Origin: Symbiodinium natans
Lineage: Eukaryota; Sar; Dinophyceae; Suessiales; Symbiodiniaceae
Assembly (NCBI GenBank): GCA_905221605.1
Contig: CAJNDS010002191.1
Location: forward strand, 654,210-718,209
Reading direction: 5' to 3'
Length of the DNA stretch: 64,000 nt
The position numbers and the translations under genes were made by a program. A model generated the notes under the pieces. It was not told the origin of the DNA. It worked only from the letters and a program-made list of their open reading frames with translations, and searched no databases. Shown here piece after piece: positions 22,927 to 33,423 of this stretch (position 1 is its first letter; each line of letters opens with the position of its first letter).

Positions 22927-24009
22927 TGCATCTTTCCAAGCCACCTCCGAGAATTGCCAAGCCCTTCGGCCCTCGAAAGCGCAAAAACCCTACACCTTGG
23001 TACCCTCAAAAACCTTGGCACAATTTAACTCAGGCCTCCTCTTCGAAGGGGCCTGCTACAATCCGACCCCCTGATTCTTACTTAGGCAAGCCAAAAAAAG
23101 AGACCACAATTTGGAGAACTGACCATGGGGAGCCCTTGCACCTGACCCCCCAAGACTAGGTAGGCTCTTGCGCAGAGACAACAAGGAACTTACCAGAACA
23201 GAGGGCTCCAATAACAAATGTTCTAGGTCGGTTTAGGGTTTAAAGGGTTTGGGGTTTAGGATGTAGTTTATCCTTGTTCCGACATAAATAATTTCCACGC
23301 TGCAGATGAGCTTCCCTGCAGCTCGGGTGGCACTTTGTTCCGCACAACCATGAGCAGGTTCCTGCCGTGTAGGGCTTAGGGCTTCACCAACGAAGCCGAA
23401 TTCCAAGAGGGCCCCGGATTGAATCCTCAACATCGCCCGAAACCCCTCCCAAAATCAATGCCATCAGAGGCTTTTAGAAGTTTAGAAGGGGCCTTTTGGG
23501 TTTCGGATCCCCTTTCGATACACAGGCTTGTCTGAGTGCGCCTGGCCGAGTCTGAACAGGGCTTAGGGTTTAGGGCTAATCTTGGAGGTGCGCTGTTGAA
23601 GGAACGCGCAAACTGCCGACAGGAGGGGCGCTGCAAACCCCACCGCAAGAGATGATGCAGCGGCCGAGGGTGCACGTGCTTGAGGCGGCTATGCGGCTGA
23701 GTGATATGTCTTACCGAACACATGCGGGTTTAGGGTTTAGGGTTTGGGGTTTAGGGTTGCTCCCCTAAGCTCCTGTGATGCCCAGTGTCGTCGCTGTAGT
23801 GGATGCCGAACCTGAGCTGGGGGCGCCAAAAAACACATGCCCAAAAAGGGAAGGGGGAGGGGGGATTATCCATAGGAAGTCAGCATTAAGGCGATCCCCC
23901 TGTGGAGCTCTTTCGTGAGCATGTGCCTAGGCAGCTTACCCTAAACCCTAGACCCTAAACCCTAAACCATAGACCCTTATCAACCCTAAACCCTGGCCCA
24001 AGGCACTGG

Positions 24010-24107
24010 ATGAAGTTCCCGCCAGCTTCCACGCAGTCACGGATCGTCTCCAGCCTTGGCATGGGGGAAGCCTCCACCCCGCACTTCTTGGCACGCTGTT
24101 AAGATAG
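24010..24107 (-). CDS. Exon island next to the longest heptamer array
   Basis: RAKKCGVEASPMPRLETIRD then CVEAGGNFIQCLG after an AACAG acceptor. A 100-bp TTTAGGG array begins at 24112, directly upstream in the inferred intron. Slight likeness to a DsrE-type C-terminal segment, not firm. Confidence 0.42.
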
Positions 24108-24111
24108 CCGC

Positions 24112-24212
24112 GGTTTAGGGTTTAGGGTTTATAGGTTTAGGGTTTAGGGTTTAGGGTTTAGGGTTTAGGGTTTAGGGTTTAGGGTTTAGGGTTTAGGGTT
24201 TAGGGTTTAGGG
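24112..24212. repeat. TTTAGGG array, about 14 units
   Basis: Longest telomere-type array in the window, nearly pure, with one shortened unit near 24132. It is interstitial: coding-like sequence lies on both sides. Confidence 0.95.
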
Positions 24213-24213
24213 T

Positions 24214-24242
24214 TCCCTCCTGCACAGCTGGGGCGAATCCGC
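24214..24242. repeat. 29-bp dispersed repeat, copy 1
   Basis: Begins CCCTCCT then GCACAGCTGGGGCGAATCC. The other copy is at 38732-38760 (one to two differences). Both copies sit just 3' of a TTTAGGG run. On the minus strand each encodes CG-x-APAVQEG, so a shared exon end is possible. Confidence 0.6.
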
Positions 24243-25151
24243 ATCGCAGGGCGATTTCGGGTCAGACTGGGGTTTCTTATTGGGTTGCCCGAGGCCACAC
24301 CTCCGGTTTAGGGTTTAGATGGCTTGTACCCCCAGAAGGAATCAAAAGGACACCCGGTATATACACTCACCAATATTAAAAAGGAACCTTATCTACACTC
24401 GCCCATAGCAGCAAAATATTAACCCTGCTTCGTATGACATATCTGGATGAGGTTCTCCGAAAGCAGAGAAAACCGCAAACAGCAAGGAGAGTGGCACCTG
24501 AAATTCCAGCCGAGTGGCGGCCCACGCAGCGGATCTGTGAGATCGTAAAGGGACCCGATCTTCTCCTGGCGGATTCATTTCGGTTTTTTGGGGGGGCCGC
24601 TTTGAGGAGGCTCAGGCTCCATTGCGCATCCGATCCTTCCAGCTACAGTACTGCGGCAAACTCCAAAGGTAGCGATGGAGGGATGAGGGTCTTTAGACTA
24701 AGAGCTCTGCAATATGACTCCTTGGAAGACAAGGCCCCCAATAGCTAAAGCATGTGCACGGCGTGAAGACTAGACTGTGGCTTCACGGCGACTTTTCCAG
24801 GCATGACCTCCTCCTGCCGTCTACGGCATGGACAGGCCGGCGGCTCGAAAATTGCACTCGGCTGGGAAAATGTCTGTACAACAAATTGCAGGCCGGCTGC
24901 GGCCCACAATGCCAAAGACCGTAGCATGCGGTGACAAGCGAAATCCTGGGCAGCTGCCGCGCCAGTTTCTACAGGCATTACGCATAGGAGGCCTTAAGAG
25001 ATTGTACCTGTTTTTGCTGCTCTAGAGCCGCGACAGGTGCTAGTGTCGCACGAATTTGGTCGATCTTCTGTGACAGGCAGCTCGACTGTGCAAATGGCGC
25101 CGCCGGAATCGAATTTGCCAGTGCCCGCCTTTATGAATCAGAGCGCTGGCA

Positions 25152-26005
25152 TCATGCACTGGAAAGCAGCAGGGAAACAGCCTGTTCGGTGTCACCTTCT
25201 GTTGCCAAGAGGGCCGCTCGGGCCTGCTCACACGAGAAGCCCATTGCACACAAAGCATCCAAACCATGGCCTTCATCTATTTGGCCGCCCTCTGGCGGCA
25301 TGTAGGCCCCGTCATGTCTATCATGTCCAACCTCCCATTGCGACTCAGCCGACAAAGCAGCAAACTGCAGCTCCTCCGGCGTCAGGACACATCGTGGCTT
25401 CGGCAGCTCCGGAGGGGCGACACCCCCGCGGCGGGCGGCAGCACCACCCGCGCTTGCCCGGGTCTCGGCCGCGGTGCCCACCGCTTGGTCAGGAGCAAAC
25501 ATGAAGACCAGGCTTAGGCGGCCGCCGGCTGCGCTGGGCATTTCAGGAACCCCATGGCTCTGTGTACCAAAGAGGATGAGGTCCCCATCCTCCATGAGGA
25601 CTTGTGCCCTGTCCACTGTCAGCACCCTTGGCGCGCCCAAGGAGACCAGCAGTGTCCAGTTGTCGTGCCGATGCTGGGAGACCCGCGACATTGCATCGGG
25701 ATACCAGTTCATCTTGATGGTGTACCCTGCCTGTGCCAGGGTTCAAGGGAGCACGTGGGAGCACGTGGGATACAGCATCCTGTCTTTCTGATGGACGTTC
25801 TTCGGGCTTGCAGCAGCTCCCGATCAACCCTTCCAGCTGAATGACACCCAAGCCGTAAACTCTGCCTGAAAGGGGCTCGGCAGGTTAAAGTCCCTGACAA
25901 CGTCCGCAACCAGCGCGTCCAACTGAGTGGAGGCGCCCGGCCTTCAATCAGGCTTCAGCTTCATGGTGTGTGGAGTTATGAGGAGGTTCTCCGGCAGGCT
26001 TCTCA
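25152..26005 (-). CDS. AlkB-like 2OG-Fe(II) oxygenase domain fused to a UBA domain
   Basis: Exon 25940-25866 encodes QLDALVADVVRDFNLPSPFQ. A 135-bp GC-AG intron follows (25865-25731). Exon 25730-25152 continues in phase 0 with AGYTIKMNWYPDAMSRV. The second exon holds an AlkB-like jelly roll: N-x-Y, SQHRHDNW, VSLGAPRVL, MEDGDLILFGTQ, SHGVP (distal His) and GRLSLVF (co-substrate Arg). It ends with a UBA domain, LDALCAMGFSCEQARAALLA, and a stop. Oddities: the metal motif reads H-R-H-D rather than a clean HxD. An in-frame TGA (25946-25944) separates the first exon from an open, coding-like stretch in the same frame (26005-25947, ending MKLKPD), so an intron edge or a lesion lies there. The UBA suggests a link to ubiquitin. 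Substrate (nucleic acid or protein) cannot be told. Confidence 0.68.
25731..25865 (-). other. GC-AG intron with repeated splice-site sequence
   Basis: On the minus strand the donor context is CAG|GCAGAGTTTAC and the acceptor context is CAG|GCAGGGTACAC, so both junctions share CAGGCAG followed by a similar run. Such direct repeats across the two splice sites suit an intron gained by insertion, as proposed for dinoflagellate introners. Confidence 0.6.
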
Positions 26006-26064
26006 GGTCTAGGGGGTTTGCTTAGTGTTTCTTTGGGTCGGTTACAGGGTCGGATAAGGGCTCA

Positions 26065-27012
26065 GGCATTGGTCCTGGGGCACCTCCAAGCACCCTTTGG
26101 AAGAGTATTCGGACCAGGGGGCCCTGGCCTCCAATGGGCCACTTGCTTTGACGTGGCCTTGTCGGGCATGCGTTGCACGCACGCGTCGCAGCAATACCTG
26201 ACTCGAAAAACCCTAAACCCGCAACCCTAAACCCTAAAGCCACCCCAACCTTCATCCAGTCAGGGGAGTCAAACTTGGACCCCTAAGGATAGACCCCTAA
26301 GGGGTTGTCTTCATGTACTCCTAGTATGGCCCCTATATTCCCTTAGAGGATCTCGAAGAAAGGGCCCCAAACCCAAGGGTGCAACCTTCTTGGGTCCAAG
26401 GGAGAATCCCATGATCCAGGACCGCGGTAGACTCCGTCTGCCGAGCCAGAGCTCCACTGCAGTCGCCGATGGTCCGAGGAGGAAATGCAGCCGTTCGTAT
26501 TCCGGACAGTTCAGGGCTTTGGAGTTTAGGAGGCCGGCCTTATGAAACCATCCTACATCAAATCAGGCGATAGGGTTTAGGGTTTTTTTGCCACTTGCCT
26601 ATCAGCCTCGCAACCACCCGGCGGTGGCCTAGGGTTCTAGGGTCTAGGGAGAATGAGAAGAGCTCTGTTGAACCTCTTGAATCTCTAGGCCTAGAGGTTC
26701 CAATCTGGGGGCCGAACCAGCTGCACTTCGAGCACCACCAGTAAGGCTCCTGCAAGGGAGTCTCAGTCTTTGCTCAGCATGATAAGCGACCCGTGAGGCT
26801 ACACACTTTCGAATGTCGGACTGCTACCGCAGCAAAAAAGCAACCGTAAAAAAACATCGGCAAAATCCAGAATGGCTCAATCTCCTGGAGGGGAGTGTCC
26901 CATCGTAGCTTCTGGCAGCCAGAAGAGGCCATGTTGCACCGCCAACTCCTCAGCTTGCGTGTCCCGTTTCCTCTGGGAACAGGAGACCGAGCTGTAGGAA
27001 ACCACCTGAAGT
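26065..27012 (-). CDS. Cluster of exon islands, unknown gene
   Basis: 27012-26885 reads QVVSYSSVSCSQRKRDTQAE then ELAVQHGLFWLPEATMGHSP; 26760-26690 has two open frames; 26520-26405 reads YERLHFLLGPSATAVELWLG; 26202-26065 reads RYCCDACVQRMPDKATSKQV. All are minus strand and GC3-rich, so they may be successive exons of one gene. No family could be fixed. Confidence 0.4.
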
Positions 27013-27340
27013 GTCTTTTTGCTCAACTAGAACAAGGTTAAAAGGCTGCTTTCTGGCCTGAATATGAACTTGCACGCAGCACGCAAAACATCACCCAGCA
27101 AGAACCCAAGCCCGGCACCTAAACCTACAAACCTATAAACCTAAACCCTGTGAACCCCATCAACCCTAAACACCCTGAAACCCAAAACCAAAATCCGCCC
27201 TATAAAGCCCTGAGCCCTGAACCTAAACTTCAAAACCCGAAGATTTGGGCTAAGGGCAAACCCTACAAGGCCTAAACCCTATAATCCCTAGAATCCCCAG
27301 CCCTATGAGAGCCCTATATAAGCCTAAGGGCCCTCACTCA

Positions 27341-27402
27341 CTAAACCCTAAACCCTAAACCCCAAACCCTAAACCCTAAGCCCCAAACCCTAAACCCTAA
27401 AT
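27341..27402. repeat. CCCTAAA array
   Basis: About eight units with CCCCAAA variants, in otherwise non-coding sequence. Confidence 0.9.
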
Positions 27403-27522
27403 AAGGGCCCTCACAATCTCGTTGCAAGGTCTGAGGTGCCCATGAGGGCGCGTCTTGGCCGCTCGGTGCACGTCTCTAGGCCCGATCTGGTGCGTGTCAT
27501 CCGGCACCTGATGTTATAGAGA

Positions 27523-27552
27523 CAGACATACATACATACATACATACATACA

Positions 27553-27583
<31 letters not shown>

Positions 27584-27653
27584 GCATATATATATATATA
27601 TATATATCTGTATTTTTTGCATACATATATCTGTATGTAATTGTGTGTATAGA

Positions 27654-27685
<32 letters not shown>

Positions 27686-27697
27686 TAGATAGATAGA
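27523..27697. repeat. CATA and GATA microsatellites
   Basis: A CATA run (about 27526-27583), TA run, then GATA/GACA units (27650-27697). Confidence 0.9.
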
Positions 27698-28234
27698 GTC
27701 TTACTCCATATTTATGTATATACTAAATATTAACAAGGAAATCTATTCTATGGTACTGATTAATGTCACATAGATTTTCATGTATCTACACACACACGTA
27801 CATACATATACATATATATATATACATATGGAACACCTTTCAAACCGATGTACGCACTTTGCGACCTTTTGTTTTGTATCTCACACAGCATGCACTCAAA
27901 CCAGCAACCGCTACGGAATGACCAGATTTGTGAATGTAACGTGCGCCTTCTCTCGCTCCCGATATACAGTAGCCTGCACCTCTATATATCTATATATCAT
28001 TCACATGCTATCCCCAAGGATTGAAACATCGCTCTGCCCAGCGCCCACTCTTTTCTGTTCTGCCGAACCCTCTGGTCTCCTGTCTCATAGAACCTGAACA
28101 CTTCAGGATGTGCTTTGGTAAAACAGCAGGAATCTGCTGTCCGTCAGTCGATGGCGACACCATCTCCGACTCTGACGGATAACAGAATCCGGTCAACACC
28201 GGATAACCTCCCACTGCACTGAGTCCCCAAAGCA

Positions 28235-29299
28235 CTACAAAAACTCGAAGACAAGAGTGACGGGTCGAAGAGGCAGGCGCCAGAGTGAAGCCGGAAACTG
28301 GGCAGAGTAGCATTGAAATCCTTGGAGGCGATGCCATCGGTCCTGCCACCCAAGACGGCTCATGGAATCCGCCCAGTTGGACTTACTGGGGATCCACTCC
28401 CAGTAGATCCACGTTTGAAGCGCGAAAAGGGCTACATGGATGAGGTGCGCCACGCGCTCCAAATCGGGTGAGTCGCTACGCCCTCTGATCAGGCACATAA
28501 GGGCGGCGACATTATCGATGTACCATATTCCGCGGGCGCCTCGAAAGCGCGAGGCCCGAGACGTGACGGCATACAGAATCATGGAGAGCTCGAGTTGCGC
28601 AATCTTGTGGTCCCCTGGGGTGAACAACGAGTAGACTGCTGGAGAGATCTCTGCTACGAAGGCCTCTCGCGCGGGCGATCCACTTCGCCAGACCAAGAGG
28701 AAACCTCCCGTCCCTTCGCCTGGGACATCTTCCGCAGCATCAGAAGCTACCACGAATCGACGGGCCTGCGACGGCAGGACCTCCACCTGCCGTTTAGGGC
28801 GCAAGCTCAACACGGCCCGGATAGCCTCAATGGATTGGCGCAACTCGGGAGTAAGGGCAGAAGTGGATTCGGACTGGCGGAGCTTCAAGGCCTGGAGTCC
28901 GCCAGTGCCCACACGGCCACACACGCCCATCTCAAGAAAGTTGAGGGTGCCGTATAGCTTGGAGGCCACCCCTGGGGGCAACACCCCGGTCTGCTCCGCG
29001 GTTGCCAACATGTCCTCAACCTTCTCCTGGAGCCTTGCCCGGACCCAAAAGGTTACAGCCCCCTCCACCGCCACCGTAGAGAAGTCGAAGTCCAAACCCA
29101 AGAAAGTGCCTGTGGGCGCCATGTCCTGCCGCTTATCATCCGCAAACGGCGACCCCAAAAGGGCATTGAGCTCGCGGAAGGCCTGCTGTCCAGAGCCTTT
29201 GCTGGACGCCCAGTCTGTGATGTGTGCATCGTCGAAATACATGGAAACCAGCAGCACAAGCAGTCTCCGCCCCAAGGCCTCGCAAAATCGGGAGTATCG
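28235..29299 (-). pseudogene. Retroelement RT active site and RNase H, separated by frameshift
   Basis: This segment begins at the 10-bp duplication. It has the RT catalytic motif VSMYFDDAHITD (a Y/F-x-D-D box), then FLGLDFDF. RNase H follows: RRFVVASDAAED (first Asp), AQLELSMILYAV (Glu), IWYIDNVAALM (Asp), and WIPSKSNWADSMSRLG (last Asp). The N-x-A-D-S-x-S-R ending is typical of DIRS-type RNase H. The frame stops at 28235. No 3' repeat was recognised downstream. Confidence 0.72.
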
Positions 29300-31109
29300 G
29301 TTGAAGGATGTTGAAGGATGTGACCGCCAGGGACAAGCCGAAGAGGAGCCCGGTGTATAGCTGAAAAGCCGGACACCCCCATTCCTGGTGATGCCAGCAC
29401 ACCACACACGCCCGCGACTCATCTGCGGACATCGGGCAATGTCTGCACGCGTTAGGCCAGTCCTCCCCGCCGCCCTCTAGGCCGTCTTCCTGCAGCACTT
29501 TTCGCGCTTGGTCGACACCGAGCGCGGAGAGGGCCAGAGAGGCATGTTGTGCAGGGCGCAGAGCCGAGCACAGCACCAACTTGTTGGACTCGGCACTGAA
29601 GGCGGACTGCCCACCTGCGTGCGCGTTGTCGATAATGCGCTGTTTGCCTGAAGACTGGCGAATGACGCAACGAGGGATCAACCGGATAGGCTTCCCTTGC
29701 GTGTGCCTCTGGAGCTGGTTCCATGTCATGGGAGCTGTACAAAACCCCGCTTCAGCGTCGGCCACAGATTGACTGAGCAAGAACTCATCGTGCGGCCCTG
29801 GCTTGAGGGACGACAGGATCTCGGCATTGTGCGCTTGACAATCGAAGAAAACGTCATTCAATGTGAGCGGCAGGGCAGGCTGCTGCGGAAAGATTCCATA
29901 GGGCGGCGCCAACCCAACTGCTGGCAAGCCTTCGATGAAACCACAGGGCATCGCCACATCCCCCCAGGACATAAGGATGACGAGCAAGCCCAACAAGCCC
30001 AAGTCACGCTTGCTGGTAGCCGCCCGAATGGCCGGAGGCTGCAAGTGACGGAGCCGGGTCGACACCCGCGTCCATCGATCCTTTAGTTCACGAATCGCTC
30101 GCAAGGCCCGCTGCCGAACCTTACGAAGATGGCCAAAATCCCGTGCCATGGCATCCGCTGCGAACTGTAGGTCCAGATCCATGAGAGGGGGCTGCTCAGT
30201 GGGCAATGGGCAATCGGCCCGTGCGAGACTGCGGGCAAAATGCTCATCGCAGGAGAGGCCGAAAGGGTGCAACGGAGGCTTCCCAGACAACGCCCCAGCC
30301 TGTTGGCCTTCTGCGGCGCGTGCAAGAAGTCGCTGCTGCGGAGAAGCCAACATGGGCACCAGTGGCCCATCCCAACGAAGACCCTGATGCCGAAGCCACT
30401 GCGGAAAATTGGTGAAAGGCGGCTGGTTGATGAGGTCCTCGATCATAGGAAACTGAAAGCCTTCAAAGAAATGAGGCGGGTAGAGAGAGCAAAATGCGGA
30501 GACCACGGATTCCTGCGCCATGTAGGGGATCACCGCCCCAACGGTCGGAGGGAGAGCAGCCGCAGCTGCCAGAACCTGGCGGACCCCTCGCGGAGCAATG
30601 CCCTGTTTCGCTCTCTTGGCGCGAGCAGGGTTGCCACCATACTCAAAGACCAAGCCAGCCAGCACATCCCCTTCGCACGTGGCACTAAGCTCACAGTCGC
30701 AGGCCAGCACGCAGCCGGATAGCTCGTGCAAGTCAGCCGCCAAGCGCTGCATAATGTGCTCAACGTACAAGGGAAGCCAGACAGCTGGGTCGCAATTGTG
30801 GCCTGGGATGAAAGGAGAAGCCCACTTGGTGACCGGGAGACGGTGGCTATGATGCCCTAAGCCAACGTACACTGTTCCTGCAGGCAGGGTCTTATCCTCC
30901 AAGAGCACATCAGCCACTCGGACACGCTCGGGCGTGCGCGCCCGCTCCGCAGGATGAAGAGGGCGAAGCCCAAGGGAAACAGCGGTCGGGGCCATGGCCC
31001 ACTCTCGCAGGGCCCGCGGGTCAATATCCACCCAATGCTCCCGACGGCCCGCCACCTCAACTAAAGGGAAACGAGGGACATGCAACTTGCCGAAACCCCG
31101 CCTAGCTGC
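29136..31109 (-). pseudogene. Retroelement DUF4326-like domain plus reverse transcriptase, frameshifted
   Basis: The frame opens just after TGA TGA with no ATG. Residues about 75-165 resemble DUF4326: VYVGLGHHSH...KWASPFIPG, LACDCELSATCEGDVLA. A long linker leads to RT: GKPIRLIPRCVIRQSSGKQR, LYTGLLFGLSLAVTSFN. At 29301-29320 the plus strand carries ttgaaggatg twice in tandem. This 10-bp duplication shifts the frame before the RT active site, so everything from about 29300 to 29136 in this frame is out of frame. The other half is the 29299-28235 segment. Confidence 0.7.
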
Positions 31110-31112
31110 TCA

Positions 31113-31346
31113 TCAGGAGACAGACACAGCGATCCCGAACGCAAGGGAAGCAGTGTACTCCGCCTCTTCAGACGAGGGGTAGACACGCTGGCCTCCTTGG
31201 ACATAGGGGTCCCACTCCCCTTTCATGTGTGTGTGGTGACAGGTCAGGGACGGCCACTGATCGATCTCCTCGATATTATGCCGCAACCTCTGCGCTTTGC
31301 ACCTGGCCCCCATAAAGCAACAAGCAGAGTAAAAGGTGTCGGTCAC
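31113..31346 (-). pseudogene. Methyltransferase-like segment, second frame, ended by TGA TGA
   Basis: The frame reads TDTFYSACCFMGARCKAQRL...YPSSEEAEYTASLAFG and ends at TGA TGA (31115-31110). It is in the same frame as the downstream DUF4326/RT ORF, which begins straight after the stops. A dinucleotide indel in the TGTGTG run at about 31343-31349 explains the frame change from the previous segment. The paired TGA could be mutated TGG TGG. Confidence 0.5.
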
Positions 31347-31780
31347 ACACCGGTGGACATCATCTCCTTTTCCTGGGCCAACTCGCAGTGGAGACTCCGA
31401 GCCGGATTCTCCCGGACACTCCCACCTCCTCGGGAGGCAAGAGCCGCGAGCTCCGTCAAGCTGAAGCTACAGGCCAGGTTGTCCTTCGAGACACGGAGCT
31501 GGTCCTGCAGAGGCAAGTCGGGGAGACCCTCAGGATAGCGATCACTCCGCAACGGCTGGGGACACGGCCGCCCATCGCCGAAGTCACGTGGAATCTCCCG
31601 AGACCTTGTCTTCGTGCTGCAGTCAAGGGCCGCGGCCACGAAAGTAGCCGACTGGAGCTGTTCACGCAGGAGCTCCTGCCGTTCCAGCTGGGATAAGTCG
31701 TGAACGGGCAGGCAACGCCACCCGCAATAGAGAAACGCCTTGCCCAGCGGCATCCGCGGGCCGCACATAAGGTCCACCAT
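31343..31780 (-). CDS. Retroelement methyltransferase-like segment, first frame
   Basis: From ATG at 31780: MVDLMCGPRMPLGKAFLYCG resembles an AdoMet-binding loop (D-L-x-x-G), and ALDCSTKTRSREIPR sits where a catalytic P-C/D-C loop occurs in C5-methyltransferase-like proteins of dinoflagellate elements. DIRS elements often carry a methyltransferase domain. The frame is +1 relative to ORF4 and stops at 31343; the domain continues in the other frame (31346-31116). Assignment is tentative. Confidence 0.4.
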   Translation of the reverse strand: MVDLMCGPRMPLGKAFLYCGWRCLPVHDLSQLERQELLREQLQSATFVAAALDCSTKTRSREIPRDFGDGRPCPQPLRSDRYPEGLPDLPLQDQLRVSKDNLACSFSLTELAALASRGGGSVRENPARSLHCELAQEKEMMSTGV

Positions 31781-31856
31781 GAGTGGAGGTTCGTCTGCAG
31801 AGGCTACAGCCGATATCCCCAAGAGAGGGTGCCCCCAGGTCCTCTCCTGGGCCCCC

Positions 31857-33065
31857 TCATGGCTTAGCCTTTGCCTTGCACCTGGCCGCAGGGTGTGCTG
31901 GGGAGCCACAAACTCGCTCCCCTCGCAAGACCACGGAGCAGCGGTGGGCTCCATTGCCACAGAACTTGTTGGAGCAAGTTCCGTTGTTGAAGCCGTCGCA
32001 AAGCCGAGTGCCATCCTTCATCTGACGGGCTGTTTTCTTGCCATTGACCACCTGGCCCGCAATGAACTTGGACTCTGTCAAGACCTTGGCCGGCGCAGGT
32101 GGAGCCGCCGCTGCAGCAGGAGCCGCCGCGGGCCTAACGGCCTCCGGAACCAGGTGGGGAATCCAGTCAGCATCTCTAGATTCCATGAGGTCCTTGACAA
32201 TAGCGCCCAGCGGTCGGGTACTCTCCCGAAACTTGGTGACCCACTCGCTGCGCTCCTCCGCATCCCGCGCCTGGAGCCAACTCAAGCGCTTGTCCATTGG
32301 CAAAGCCAAGGCGGCCTTCCTGGCCCGAAAATAGTACTGCAACATGATGTCAAAGGGGACCTCGACAAACTCGGTCGAGTTGGCACCCAAGGTCAACTCC
32401 TTAGATGCGTCAGGCACTCCTGGGATCGGCTGAACCCCTGCCAGCGCGTACGCAATGAGGAGGGTGTGAAGCTTGCTGAGGTAGGTCTCGCAATCTGCGG
32501 TGTAGACCTCCTCCGTCTCAGCTTCCTCAGTGAACAAACCGTCGCTCAGCTTACGTCTCTTCTGGGTGGTGCCAAGCTGGAACTGCAAGGAGCGCACCTT
32601 CCACACATTGAAGAGGCAGAGCATTCGCTTGGAGAGTTCACGTGACACCCTAGAAACCACTGCGTCACTAGGATGGACTTCAGCCGGGAACCTCAGGCGG
32701 TAACGTCGCCAGAATGCCTGCTTCGCATCCCGAAGCTCGGATTCTTCACGGAGAGAGTCCAAGTCAGCCAGGGCCACTTTTGACCTGTCCTGTTCCACCT
32801 GCGAAAAGTAGACACGCGTAGCTGTCCAAGCCCTTCGAAGCCTGGCTGTCTGGATGGTGGCCTCATCCCCCAAGTTTAACTTGCTTATGAAAGCACCCAC
32901 CTTGGCCTCATCCTCGAATAAGAACCGGAATTCCTCCAGGTTGCGGACTCCTACCTTAAGCAGCTCCTCCACAACTTTGTCCTTCAGGTCAAAATTCAAG
33001 GCGAGGACACCCAACACGGCCTTGATGTCTTGTTCAGCCCTCGGCACCAGGGCAACAGACGCCAT
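31857..33065 (-). CDS. Retroelement ORF4: gag-like protein with CCCH finger, 402 aa
   Basis: ATG at 33065 (MASVALVPRAEQD). The first 300 residues are helical and charged with no enzyme motif. An Ala/Pro linker precedes the C-terminal finger: CDGFNNGTCSNKFCGNGAHRC, then CGSPAHPAARC, close to the ORF2 finger. The tail is basic (KAKAKP). Its position before RT and its basic zinc-finger tail suit a nucleocapsid role. Bases just upstream (TTTGGCTGTTGAGCC on the minus strand) nearly repeat the bases at the ORF3 frame opening. Confidence 0.6.
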   Translation of the reverse strand: MASVALVPRAEQDIKAVLGVLALNFDLKDKVVEELLKVGVRNLEEFRFLFEDEAKVGAFISKLNLGDEATIQTARLRRAWTATRVYFSQVEQDRSKVALADLDSLREESELRDAKQAFWRRYRLRFPAEVHPSDAVVSRVSRELSKRMLCLFNVWKVRSLQFQLGTTQKRRKLSDGLFTEEAETEEVYTADCETYLSKLHTLLIAYALAGVQPIPGVPDASKELTLGANSTEFVEVPFDIMLQYYFRARKAALALPMDKRLSWLQARDAEERSEWVTKFRESTRPLGAIVKDLMESRDADWIPHLVPEAVRPAAAPAAAAAPPAPAKVLTESKFIAGQVVNGKKTARQMKDGTRLCDGFNNGTCSNKFCGNGAHRCSVVLRGERVCGSPAHPAARCKAKAKP

Positions 33066-33423
33066 GGGCTCAACAGCCAAAGTCACACAGCGGCACCTCC
33101 CTGGGCAACACCAGGGTCACCGACTCAGCCTCCAAGCTGCGAGATTAGGTTTTTCCCGTCTAATCTTGGGTCGGGGGGAGGAAAGGAGGGTCAGCATGCT
33201 CTTGCAAACAGCGAAGCACCGAGCGGGCACAACTCCCACCTTACATGCAGATCGACTGTTTCCTTATGCGAATGCTGGCTGCTGACTCTGAAACTAGACG
33301 GCCACGATTTAAGGAAGTCGGAAATGCTAGTACGTGGACGACAGCCTAGATTTCAAGGCGACCAAATGTACATTGGAAGGTCGCAGCGTGGGCTTGGGTG
33401 AAAAACCGGGGCTACTCCCGCAT
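33066..33423 (-). other. Retroelement inter-ORF segment
   Basis: Between the phosphatase-like ORF and the gag-like ORF no continuous frame is visible. A short inverted repeat (GATTAGGTTTTTCCCGTCTAATC, in 20-base terms GATTAG...CTAATC) lies at 33145-33168. Confidence 0.5.

Larger units (their letters stand above)
27013..28234. other. Non-coding 3' flank of the retroelement
   Basis: Heptamer array 27341-27402, CATA/GATA microsatellites 27523-27697, AT-rich sequence to 28000. No terminal repeat of the element recognised. Confidence 0.6.

Noticed and set aside
26405-27012. DNA polymerase alpha exons (LLGPSATAVELWLGRR resembles a family stretch)
   Set aside because: The supposed neighbouring motif lies on the wrong side for the gene order, and no catalytic motif was found.
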